From Candidatus Woesearchaeota archaeon (GTDB lineage: Archaea; Nanobdellota; Nanobdellia; Woesearchaeales; ARS49): a stretch of 64,000 nucleotides of DNA. A program made the position numbers and the translations under genes. Under the pieces are notes generated by a model. It worked only from the letters and a program-made list of their open reading frames with translations. It searched no databases and had not been told where the DNA came from. Where the stretch lies: positions 62,001 through 126,000 of the forward strand of contig JASMHM010000002.1 in NCBI GenBank assembly GCA_030750765.1, given 5' to 3'. How positions within the stretch are numbered: the stretch's first letter is position 1; each line of letters begins with the position of its first letter. Positions 9,782 to 18,446 of the stretch are shown one piece after another.

Positions 9782-10651
9782 CTAAACAATCAATAGCACG
9801 CCCACAATGATGAGAAGTATAGATAAGGACTTTTGTAGGAGTGCTTGCTTGGAGAGCTTTTCTTGGACGATGGAAGGGTGGTACTTGCTTATTGCAGTGA
9901 CCGCAACAAACACGAACATGGGCTCGGCTGCAGGAATGCTGCTCACCAAGGATACAGGTCCTTGCTCAAGCGCTACCGCAAAGAACATCCAGCCGATGGC
10001 TGCTACGGAATTGTTCACAAACAAGTGTTCAACTCCTTTCTTTGCTTTTTTCTTAAGATGAGGATGGTGCAGCAGGAGAAGTATAAGGGCTACGATGCCA
10101 GACCCCACGCCCACCCAGAACAATAGGTTCCAAACGCTCGTTCCAAGAGTTAGGCTTTTCATGAGGGTGTTGCGAACCGCCCAGAATAGGGTGGCAAGCA
10201 CGGCCAACATCAACCCTCCGCTGATGAACTTGTGTTTTCCTTTTTCTACAGAAATAAGCACACCTCCCAACACGAGTAATCCGATACCTGCGTAGGTGGT
10301 GGTAGCAAATCGCTCTCCTAACCAAAAGAACGCTATCAAGGTAACGTATAAGGGCATAGTAGCAACTAACGGAATGATCCTGCTGATCTCTGCCTTTTGC
10401 ACAGCAAAATAGTACAACAACACACCTATACATCCTAGCATGCCCACAAAGATAGGTAGTAACACAGGTCCTTGTGTGGATATGGTTCCTTGGTATAACG
10501 AAGCGATAGTGTACACGCCAAACACGCTGGCACCAAAGGCAAAGCCGGCAAGTATGGGATCTCGCATTTCGTGGCGCATCACGAACTTGTCAAGAATGGC
10601 GACAACGCTCCAGATGAGTGTTGCGGTGAGTGCTAGCGTCAACCAAGCCAT
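9782..10651 (-). CDS. EamA/DMT family transporter
   Basis: About 10 TM, duplicated EamA architecture (LTLALTATLIWSVVAILDKFV ... GLLVLGGVLISV). Confidence 0.85.
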   Translation of the reverse strand: MAWLTLALTATLIWSVVAILDKFVMRHEMRDPILAGFAFGASVFGVYTIASLYQGTISTQGPVLLPIFVGMLGCIGVLLYYFAVQKAEISRIIPLVATMPLYVTLIAFFWLGERFATTTYAGIGLLVLGGVLISVEKGKHKFISGGLMLAVLATLFWAVRNTLMKSLTLGTSVWNLLFWVGVGSGIVALILLLLHHPHLKKKAKKGVEHLFVNNSVAAIGWMFFAVALEQGPVSLVSSIPAAEPMFVFVAVTAISKYHPSIVQEKLSKQALLQKSLSILLIIVGVLLIV

Positions 10652-10743
10652 GAAAGAACCTGCTCCTACTTGTTTAATAATCTTTTGTTGTAATACATCC
10701 CTTTCTTAGTTCTTCATCTAAGGTATACTTTCCAAATAGCGTC

Positions 10744-11664
10744 TCAGCCATGACAGGGCATGCTGGTGGTTGTCATGCTTACTAACTTATAATTTTTACG
10801 CTTATTGGGTAAATACATAACTCCTCTCCAGAGCATATGCACACCGCTCACCAAGCAACCATGCTTTGGCTGTGCTAAGTCCTTGCCGAGCGAGATTAAA
10901 TCTTTTCTCAACTCTTCCATGGATTGATATCTGTCTTTTGGGCGCAGAGCTGTACATTTTTCAATGATGTGTACGTACCGACTATCGTGCTGATCGTTCA
11001 TGATTGGTAGTTTGAAGTCATGGTGTCTCTGTTTGTTTAGTACCTCTGAAACCGATCCGCCCTGGACAAGAGGGCCGCCAAAGCGTAGGTGGTACATCGT
11101 CATACCAAGATTGTAAATGTCTGAGGTAGGGGCCAGAATCCATCCGTGTGATTGTTCTGGAGACATGTATTGTGGCGTACCATGAATAGGATCTCCCTTG
11201 AACGAACGGGTTTGTTTGTCGATGGGAATGGCAAGACCTAAGTCTGAAAGTGCGTACAAATGTTTGTCAACCAAAACGTTGGCAGGTTTGATGTCACGAT
11301 GGAGGATTCCGCTCTTATGGAGCTCGCCACATCCTTCGGCTATGTCCTGGGAGAGTCTAACCACCTCATCTAGTTTGAACGAAGAACTATCTGCTGAATT
11401 ATTCCATAACTCCATAACCATGAATGGCTGTCCGTTCCATTCGCCTGAGTCGTACGCATGCACCAAATTAGAGTGATCAAAGGATGTGCTTAACGTGACT
11501 TCCTCTAGAAACTTTGGCCTAAGATTGTCGAATGTTTCGGGCAGTCTTTTGATCGCGCAATTGACTCCATTGAATTTGTCATAGGCCACAAACGTGACTC
11601 CCATGCCTCCTTGACCGATCTTTTCTATTACCTCATACCGGTCTTTTACCGTCTCCCTCATCAC
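10744..11664 (-). CDS. PknB-like Ser/Thr protein kinase
   Basis: YEVIEKIGQGGMGVTFVAYD, LHRDIKPANVLV, LSDLGLA, GTPQYMSPEQ, SDIYNLGMTMY. Confidence 0.93.
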   Translation of the reverse strand: MMRETVKDRYEVIEKIGQGGMGVTFVAYDKFNGVNCAIKRLPETFDNLRPKFLEEVTLSTSFDHSNLVHAYDSGEWNGQPFMVMELWNNSADSSSFKLDEVVRLSQDIAEGCGELHKSGILHRDIKPANVLVDKHLYALSDLGLAIPIDKQTRSFKGDPIHGTPQYMSPEQSHGWILAPTSDIYNLGMTMYHLRFGGPLVQGGSVSEVLNKQRHHDFKLPIMNDQHDSRYVHIIEKCTALRPKDRYQSMEELRKDLISLGKDLAQPKHGCLVSGVHMLWRGVMYLPNKRKNYKLVSMTTTSMPCHG

Positions 11665-11755
11665 ATCTTCAGTAGGTGTTCGCTTAAAAGGGTGCAGTGC
11701 TTGTCAGATCCCGAAACGCTTAAATAGCTCCACACAGCCCCAAGCATGGGGACAC

Positions 11756-12139
11756 ATGAAGAAAAGATACCTGCTGTTATTGTTGTTGGTCGCGTGCGGT
11801 CAGCTCTTGGAAAATTTAGAGCCAGCAGAGGTAGGAGAACTGTACTACAACGCTATAGGACAGCGCCAGTACACAACCTCGTACGCATTGCTATCTTCGG
11901 ACTATAAAGCAGCAAACGAACATGCCAAGACCATGGCAAAATTCACAGAAGAGGCAGAAAGTCTTCTCAAAACAGAAGGCTCCTTGCGCGTGATGGGTGT
12001 GCAGGAGCTAACAAACGATGGTGTTGATGCAATCATAGACGTTCGCATACGGAGACAGTGGAAGAGCACACAAGCCGTCACCGTACACTTGCATCGTGAA
12101 GGAAAAATGTGGCTAATCACTAACGTTAGAGCGCGGTAA
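11756..12139 (+). CDS. Lipoprotein with NTF2/DUF4878-like fold (putative)
   Basis: MKKRYLLLLLLVACGQ lipobox; VGELYYNAIGQRQYTTSYALLSSDYKA. Confidence 0.55.
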   Translation: MKKRYLLLLLLVACGQLLENLEPAEVGELYYNAIGQRQYTTSYALLSSDYKAANEHAKTMAKFTEEAESLLKTEGSLRVMGVQELTNDGVDAIIDVRIRRQWKSTQAVTVHLHREGKMWLITNVRAR

Positions 12140-12170
12140 TTATATATACCTCGATGTCTATGACTCTTTC

Positions 12171-12575
12171 ATGGCTATAAACTACGTTGCTGTGCTGGTA
12201 AGCGCTGTAGCAAGTATGGCCGTAGGTTTTGTTTGGTACTCGCCAGGCGTGTTCGGAAAGTAGTGGATGCGTTTGACGGGTTTGAGCAAGAAAGACATGG
12301 AGAAGGGAAAGGCAGACATGCCACAAAAAATGATTGTCGGTCTTATCGCCCAACTCATCATGGTCTACGTCCTTACGCTGCTGATCGCTGCTACGGGCAC
12401 AGTCGGAGCAAAGGCCGGAGCAAAATTGGCTGCCTTGGTATGGTTAGGCTTTGTAGCAACCATACTCTTAGGAAACGTGCTTTGGGAAGGAAAACCATCA
12501 AAGTTATGGATTCTCAACAGCGCACAATGGCTAGTCGCTCTTGCTGTCATGGGTGCCATCCTCGCCGCCTGGTGA
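12171..12575 (+). pseudogene. DUF1761-like membrane protein interrupted by an in-frame TAG (12261-12263)
   Basis: Continuous frame MAINYVAVLVSAVASMAVGFVWYSPGVFGK*WMRLTGLSKKDMEKG...VLWEGKPSKLWILNSAQWLVALAVMGAILAAW. Both sides of the TAG match DUF1761 (WYSPxxFGKxWMxLTG). Confidence 0.75.
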
Positions 12576-12686
12576 TTCAATCACTAAAGCGCCGACGTAC
12601 CCGCACGCCTTACATTGGTACTTGCCAAACTGTCCGCCCATGTACAATGTAATGTCAAAAGACTTGCACACAGGGCATTGAAGCAT
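12531..12686 (-). CDS. Small zinc-ribbon protein (51 aa)
   Basis: MLQCPVCKSFDITLYMGGQFGKYQCKACGYVGALVIESPGGEDGTHDSKSD; two CxxC knuckles. Absent from the ORF track (too short). Confidence 0.75.
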   Translation of the reverse strand: MLQCPVCKSFDITLYMGGQFGKYQCKACGYVGALVIESPGGEDGTHDSKSD

Positions 12687-12737
12687 TAATGTTACAAAAA
12701 TAGTAAAGTATTTATAGGTTTTCTCTCTAGCAACGTC

Positions 12738-13079
12738 ATGAAGCGCGTGCGGGTAGACAAAGTATTTTCTCCTTTAGAGCATGATGTTTTACAAATCCTT
12801 TGGAGGCAAAAAAGTCTACGCGTGAGACAGATCTTTGACCAGCTAAAAAAGAAAAGAAAAGTAGCCCTATCCTCGGTAGCAGTCATTCTTGATAGATTAC
12901 ACTCCAAAAAGATCGTCACACGTACGATAGAAAAAGCTAGAGGTGGCGTAAGATATGTCTACAGCGTGGCAGAAGAAAAATCACAGTTCGAACAACAGCA
13001 GATAAGCAACGTGGTTGATCAGTTGGTCAAAAAGTTCGGCAACACCGCCGTCGCGTACTTCCAGGAGCGATTCAAATGA
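12738..13079 (+). CDS. BlaI/MecI/CopY-like winged-helix regulator
   Basis: FSPLEHDVLQILWRQKSLRVRQIFDQLKKKRKVALSSVAVILDRLHSKKIVTRTIE. Confidence 0.85.
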   Translation: MKRVRVDKVFSPLEHDVLQILWRQKSLRVRQIFDQLKKKRKVALSSVAVILDRLHSKKIVTRTIEKARGGVRYVYSVAEEKSQFEQQQISNVVDQLVKKFGNTAVAYFQERFK

Positions 13080-13732
13080 TGGAGACAGCAATGTTAGTGG
13101 CAAGCATCTTAGCAGCTTTGTTGTTCTTTTGGTTGTGGAAGCGAACACGAAGCGTGTGGCTAGCGTATGCACACCTAAGCATGCTCACTTTTACCGGCTT
13201 TATTCTTTCCTTACAATCCTACTGCGCCTGGAGCGGAAACGCCTTAGGCATGTGCACTTGGCTCGTGAGCAAAATCTTAGGGTATGGCGTGCCCATCGCT
13301 GTAGTACTCGCCTTTGTTGTAGGATGGTTGATCCTTCCCTTAATGTACAAAAAAAGATTTGCAGATCTTGGCTTCACACACAAACTGCTCAAGCTAGTAC
13401 CTGGAGCGCGTCTATGGATCGTTGACACGGCAAAACCGTATGCATTCGCACTCAAAAAAGATGTCTTCATAACCGTAGGAATGTTTGACATTCTTACCAT
13501 GAAAGAACAAGAAGCAGTGTTGTTACACGAGTTAGGTCACGTACGACAAAAGACTAGCTTACGAAAGTTCACCACCGCCATCATGAGATTGGTCAGTCCT
13601 ATCAGTGCGTTCTACACTCATAAAGTTCTAAATTCAGAGGAAAAAGATGCGGATGCGTACGCTGCAAGAATGCAAAAAACCAACAAACACGTGCTGAGCG
13701 CAAGAGCAAAGCTCCAAGTTTATAAGGTATGA
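13076..13732 (+). CDS. M56 (BlaR1/MecR1-like) membrane metallopeptidase
   Basis: Multiple TM then AVLLHELGHVRQKT (HExxH); EKDADAYA; overlaps the BlaI-like gene. Confidence 0.85.
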   Translation: MMETAMLVASILAALLFFWLWKRTRSVWLAYAHLSMLTFTGFILSLQSYCAWSGNALGMCTWLVSKILGYGVPIAVVLAFVVGWLILPLMYKKRFADLGFTHKLLKLVPGARLWIVDTAKPYAFALKKDVFITVGMFDILTMKEQEAVLLHELGHVRQKTSLRKFTTAIMRLVSPISAFYTHKVLNSEEKDADAYAARMQKTNKHVLSARAKLQVYKV

Positions 13733-13747
13733 AATCGCGTTTGGGTA

Positions 13748-14425
13748 ATGGGCCACTTAATCGTGTATGATCATGACGGAGTACTTGTCAACCCGTGGAG
13801 TAGAAACTTTGAATTTCTCAAAGACCAGTGTAAGAGGCACAAGAAGAAGATGGCCTTCACCACGCAACAACAGTACGAGCGGACCCTGAGTGCAGAAGGA
13901 ATCACTTATTTGTACACGGCGTGCGGCTTTGAGAGGAGTGACATGCAACGCATCTGGAACGCATGGTTGCAGTACCACACTTCTGCCCCTGTACACGTGT
14001 TTAAGGACATGCACGCATTGCTTAATGATCCCAATACTGCGCACGCGATCGTGTCAGGCAATGCAGACACCATACTACACTACCAACTCAAGCAGTTCAA
14101 TTTAGATAGAGACACTGTAGACGGCTTCAATGGGCACACTCCTGAACAACTACCCGTATACGCAGGATTTAGCAACGGAGCATTCATTCGCAAGGAAGAA
14201 GCCTTTGACCTGCTTATGGAATCAGGTGACACTATGGCGTATGTGACAGACGCGGTCAAGGATTGCGATTGTGTAAGAGCATACAATAAGGACAAAGGAA
14301 CAAACATCATACTAGTTGGAGTTGGGTGGGGACTGGACGACCCAATGGACATGTGGGGTCATGGGGCTGATTACATAGCCAAAGACATACACGAACTCAC
14401 AAACGCAGTCAATGACCTAAGATAA
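13748..14425 (+). CDS. HAD-superfamily hydrolase
   Basis: VYDHDGVLVNPW motif I; AIVSGNADTI motif II; AYVTDAVKDCDCVRAYN. Confidence 0.7.
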   Translation: MGHLIVYDHDGVLVNPWSRNFEFLKDQCKRHKKKMAFTTQQQYERTLSAEGITYLYTACGFERSDMQRIWNAWLQYHTSAPVHVFKDMHALLNDPNTAHAIVSGNADTILHYQLKQFNLDRDTVDGFNGHTPEQLPVYAGFSNGAFIRKEEAFDLLMESGDTMAYVTDAVKDCDCVRAYNKDKGTNIILVGVGWGLDDPMDMWGHGADYIAKDIHELTNAVNDLR

Positions 14426-14437
14426 ATGTGTGACTCC

Positions 14438-14570
14438 CTTCCCGTCCTAAAGGACTGGGCTTCCAGCAAAAATATTGCTGGATGGTTTCCGCTTCATAGA
14501 CCGACTTGCCCCGAAGGGTAGAGGTCCAGTCTCCACAGGCGTGAATTCGGGCAAGTCCTGCCCTACTACT
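14438..14570. mobile_element. Possible orphan IS200/IS605-type end / TnpB-associated structured remnant
   Basis: CCCGTCCTAAAGGACTGGGCTTCCAGCAAAAATATTGCTGGATGGTTTCC... with hairpins GTCCTAAAGGAC and CCAGCAAAAATATTGCTGG. Resembles IS605-like termini; no tnpA/tnpB adjacent. Confidence 0.45.
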
Positions 14571-14693
14571 TACTCATTACGAAATATTTTTTGGGAACAA
14601 TTTCAGCCTTCTGGTTTGTCCTAGTTTTTTGCCATTGTATTCTTCAGTTCTTACCTCACATCTCCCATCACCTCTTCACATCTGTAGAATTTA

Positions 14694-14727
14694 CATCCTA
14701 ATAAGCGCTACGCGTCCATGTCCAGTG
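14694..14727. repeat. Dispersed intergenic repeat, copy 1
   Basis: catcctaataagcgctacgcgtccatgtccagtg; 32/34 identical to 42869-42902. Confidence 0.85.
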
Positions 14728-14871
14728 TCCAGTGGTCATCGACGAGAAAAAACCGGAAATTTTCCGGGAATCTCCTTCATCCCCTGCCTACAGACACACA
14801 CGCTCTCTACGCTCGCGCGTTATGGGATTTCTGGCGGAAAATCTTAAATAACTCATCTCTTTCAAAGCGGT

Positions 14872-16512
14872 ATGAACATCCGTAAATGGGTCCTGCACAA
14901 CGCACTACAATTTGATGGCAAAGCTAGTGCTGGCGCGGTCATAGGCAAGGTTGTTCAGGAAGATGCCCAAGCAAAGAAAGATATGAAGAAGTTAGCCATG
15001 CAAGTGCAAGGTATCATCAAGGAAGTCAATCTTTTATCAGTAGTAGAACAAAAGAAAGAGTTAGAAAAACTAGCGCCAGAATTACTAGAAGAAAAGCCAA
15101 AAGAAAAACAAGATCTAAAACCACTACCTAATGCAGAGGGCAAGATAGTCTTCCGAATAGCGCCCGAACCGAGCAAGTACCTTCATGTGGGTCACGCGTT
15201 AATTTTCATGATCCAAAACCTGTACGCAAAAAAGCACAACGGCACGCTCAACCTGCGCATAGAAGATACCAACCCTGAGAAGAGCGAAGAAGAGTTCCTT
15301 AACGCCATGAAAGAAGACCTGGAATGGTTGGGATTGCGTTTTGACAAGGAAATAGTGGTAAGTGATCACTTAGAGATATTTTACACTTACGCAGAAAAGC
15401 TCATCAAGACAGGAGGGGCGTACGTGTGTAGTTGCAGCCAAGAAGACATCAAAACCTTACGCATGCAAAAACGAGCCTGTCCTTGCCGGCAAAACAACAG
15501 CATGGACGAGTGGAAGAAGATGTTAGACGGTTCTTACAAAGACGGAGAACGCATACTACGCTTGGTGGGGGACATGCAAAGCAACAATGGGGTGCTACGA
15601 GACCCCATCATTTTTCGGCTGAGCAGCACTCCTCACTACAAACAAGGCGACAAGTTCAGAGTGTGGCCAACCTACGACTTTGAGAACGCGATAGCCGACT
15701 CTCACTGGAAGACCACCCACGTCATCAGAAGCAAAGAGTTTGAGCTACGAGAACCCTTACAAGAGATCATACGCGAACGTCTAGGGTTGAAAGGACCCAC
15801 TACCTTAGAAATTGGCAGATTCCGCATTAGCGGAGCAGAAACGCAAGGTAGGGTTATCCGAGCAATGATAGATAAGAAGGAAGTGACCGGCTGGGACGAT
15901 CCACGATTGGTAACTGTGAAGGCTATTCGCAGAAGAGGATTTGTGAAGGAAATGATACAAGAGTTAGCGTTAGTTGTGGGATTAGGCAAAGCAGGAGGTG
16001 CGATTGACATTAAGACATTAGAGGGTATCAACCGCAAGATAGTAGATCCTATAGCACCTCGCTTCTTTTTCATCAGCGAACCCACACTCATCACTATTGA
16101 AAATGCTCCAGAAAAAAGCGTGGAGTTAGACCTGCATCCTGACGCTAAGAAGGGCGGGAGGAGAATGCAGACCACGAACGCGTTCATGGTGGAAAAGAAA
16201 GATCTGGAACGCCTTGAGGATGGTCAAGAATATCGATTGATGGATTGTTTAAACTTTAAGAAGGAAGGGACAAAATTTGTATTTACCTCAGAAACCAACA
16301 AGGAGTTCACCGGCAAGCAACGCATTCACTGGCTGCCAGCAAGAGAGAATGACAAGGCAAGTGTGATGATGCCTGACGCAAAAATAGTGCATGGCCTTGT
16401 AGAGAAAGGAGTCAGCAGTCTGAAAGAGGGAGACATTCTACAGTTCGAACGTTTTGGATTCTGTCGCCTGGACAGCAAGAATGAACTACAATTTAGGTAT
16501 ACACACACTTAG
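14872..16512 (+). CDS. gltX: Glutamyl-tRNA synthetase, archaeal type
   Basis: FRIAPEPSKYLHVGHALIFMIQNLYAKKHNGTLNLRIEDTNPEKSEEE class Ib synthetase signature. Confidence 0.93.
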   Translation: MNIRKWVLHNALQFDGKASAGAVIGKVVQEDAQAKKDMKKLAMQVQGIIKEVNLLSVVEQKKELEKLAPELLEEKPKEKQDLKPLPNAEGKIVFRIAPEPSKYLHVGHALIFMIQNLYAKKHNGTLNLRIEDTNPEKSEEEFLNAMKEDLEWLGLRFDKEIVVSDHLEIFYTYAEKLIKTGGAYVCSCSQEDIKTLRMQKRACPCRQNNSMDEWKKMLDGSYKDGERILRLVGDMQSNNGVLRDPIIFRLSSTPHYKQGDKFRVWPTYDFENAIADSHWKTTHVIRSKEFELREPLQEIIRERLGLKGPTTLEIGRFRISGAETQGRVIRAMIDKKEVTGWDDPRLVTVKAIRRRGFVKEMIQELALVVGLGKAGGAIDIKTLEGINRKIVDPIAPRFFFISEPTLITIENAPEKSVELDLHPDAKKGGRRMQTTNAFMVEKKDLERLEDGQEYRLMDCLNFKKEGTKFVFTSETNKEFTGKQRIHWLPARENDKASVMMPDAKIVHGLVEKGVSSLKEGDILQFERFGFCRLDSKNELQFRYTHT

Positions 16513-18446
16513 AGTAATTGCCGCACTCGAAGTTGTAGCGCGGGTTGGGATTGATTGTGCTCCAATACTTGTGCTTGCAATGTTGCGATCCTTTCATCCT
16601 TCGGCCCAAAAATGTCGCTATAGCTTTGTAGGGCCCCATAATGCTTGAGACGCGGCATCTCAACCTCACCTAGAATGACGTCTTGCTTGGTTCCTTCGAC
16701 TGCAACTGCCGTCTTCATAAAGTCACCCTGCGCTTTGAACTGATAGCTGTGGCTCTCCTTAGGGTTGCTAGGGTCAACCGCGGTAATCTGCATGGAATGT
16801 CCGTCCTTCAGGGCTTGTTCCATTATCAGTCTTGAACCTGGCTCCCACACATCATCAATTGTGTCGTACCCATAGTTTCCTCGATCTATGCTTACTATTT
16901 GGAGTTCAACACGATATGCGTTCTCTTTGTACTTTCCTATGGATCTTGCCTCTGTAATGTTACAATCGTACTGGTGATTGTGCTGTTGGACAACTTCTAA
17001 AGTAGATAGAAGCTCTTCCTTGGTGAGGCCTATAAGCTCGCGTCCTTCTGTTTGGTCCTTCACATCCCAGCCCATGGTGACGCTTCCCTCCCAGTGCTTG
17101 CGCAGGTATCCTAGGAAGGGTTTTAGATTCTTTCCTTGTCCTGCTACAAAGCGCACTCGGTACAAACACGGAGCTTCCCCATTTATGTCGGTGGAGGCGT
17201 GTACGTCTGCAAGGTGCTCGTTTGGCGTAAAGCTTGCCAAATCATCCAGTGTACTGGGTAACGACGCCCAGCTTTCCTCTCGTATGGCATGTCGATTTTG
17301 GATGCCCTTGCGGGTACGGTCATATAGTTCCTTTCTTGCATCCACATCTTCAACTGAGAAACTATTAGTCTTACCAATAACTCCCAATGCCGTGTGTTTG
17401 GATAACCACGAAGGTCCCACGTGCAAAACGTGCTCTGGCTTAGCATAGACATCTTGAGCGGTGATTACATCCTCAACATGGATGCGCAATGCTTTATCGT
17501 TTTTTTCCTGCCAGCTCTCCATCATGTCAAGCAAACCTTGCCATGCTTCAGATCCTGGTTTTCCTGGAAGCATACTGAACGTGCAAGAAGAGAGCACTTC
17601 TGAGGGAGCTCTTTGCAGATACCTTCGCATGTGCAGGGTTTCAGTAGATTCCCAACCATGAGGTTTGACCATCACACCTATGGCTCTTCCTTCTTGTTTC
17701 GCAGTGCGGTAAGCCTCTAGAGAGTCAGGATGGATTAGGTCTTCATCGGACTTGTCTGCTACTTTGGAAACTAAATCTTTGATCTCTTGCACCATTTCCG
17801 GTTCAAAGTACAAACAATCCTCTCCCTTGATGGCGCGCTCAAGATGCTCCCAAGGAATTTTGCCTCTCACATTCTCAGGCACTAGTTTTTGTGCTTCTAC
17901 CAATTCTTGCAAGTCCTTAACACAACTACCCCCATAGAGTGCTGAGAATTCTAAAAAACTCACAGCCGTTTCGGGAATGTCTGCTATCGCTTCATGAACC
18001 CTTTGGACGGTATATAGGTGAGGGAGGTCTGCAATCGCTTCCAGCTGCCCGTGCATTGCAGTAAGATCGATAGTCCCCCCTAGTTCTACATGCGTGGTTT
18101 GGAATTCGGGGCGAACATAACATCTTCCTTTTTCCTCTCTTGCTTTGTTTACTAGATTGGTTAATGATTTTGTTCCCTCAACCTCAACTCCGTACTCTTC
18201 GTCCATCTCTGCCTGTTTCGCGGCGGTATCGTCAACAATTTGGTGAGCAAAGGCATACACTTCGTCTACCTTGTCATTCAAGCGTTGGTCGATCTTTGGT
18301 GGGCGCTTTCGCAGGTGTATCTTACGTAAGAGCGCATCCAAACCATTTGGCCCGGCTATCTTGATGGAATTGGTCATCCTTTGTTCTACCACTTGCTGCC
18401 ATCCAGGCATGCACAACAATGAGGCTTTCTCAATGAAATCCCTCAT
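16509..18446 (-). CDS. Hypothetical protein (645 aa)
   Basis: Long uninterrupted ORF, 4-bp overlap with the upstream 874 aa ORF; no family recognised. Confidence 0.65.
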   Translation of the reverse strand: MRDFIEKASLLCMPGWQQVVEQRMTNSIKIAGPNGLDALLRKIHLRKRPPKIDQRLNDKVDEVYAFAHQIVDDTAAKQAEMDEEYGVEVEGTKSLTNLVNKAREEKGRCYVRPEFQTTHVELGGTIDLTAMHGQLEAIADLPHLYTVQRVHEAIADIPETAVSFLEFSALYGGSCVKDLQELVEAQKLVPENVRGKIPWEHLERAIKGEDCLYFEPEMVQEIKDLVSKVADKSDEDLIHPDSLEAYRTAKQEGRAIGVMVKPHGWESTETLHMRRYLQRAPSEVLSSCTFSMLPGKPGSEAWQGLLDMMESWQEKNDKALRIHVEDVITAQDVYAKPEHVLHVGPSWLSKHTALGVIGKTNSFSVEDVDARKELYDRTRKGIQNRHAIREESWASLPSTLDDLASFTPNEHLADVHASTDINGEAPCLYRVRFVAGQGKNLKPFLGYLRKHWEGSVTMGWDVKDQTEGRELIGLTKEELLSTLEVVQQHNHQYDCNITEARSIGKYKENAYRVELQIVSIDRGNYGYDTIDDVWEPGSRLIMEQALKDGHSMQITAVDPSNPKESHSYQFKAQGDFMKTAVAVEGTKQDVILGEVEMPRLKHYGALQSYSDIFGPKDERIATLQAQVLEHNQSQPALQLRVRQLL

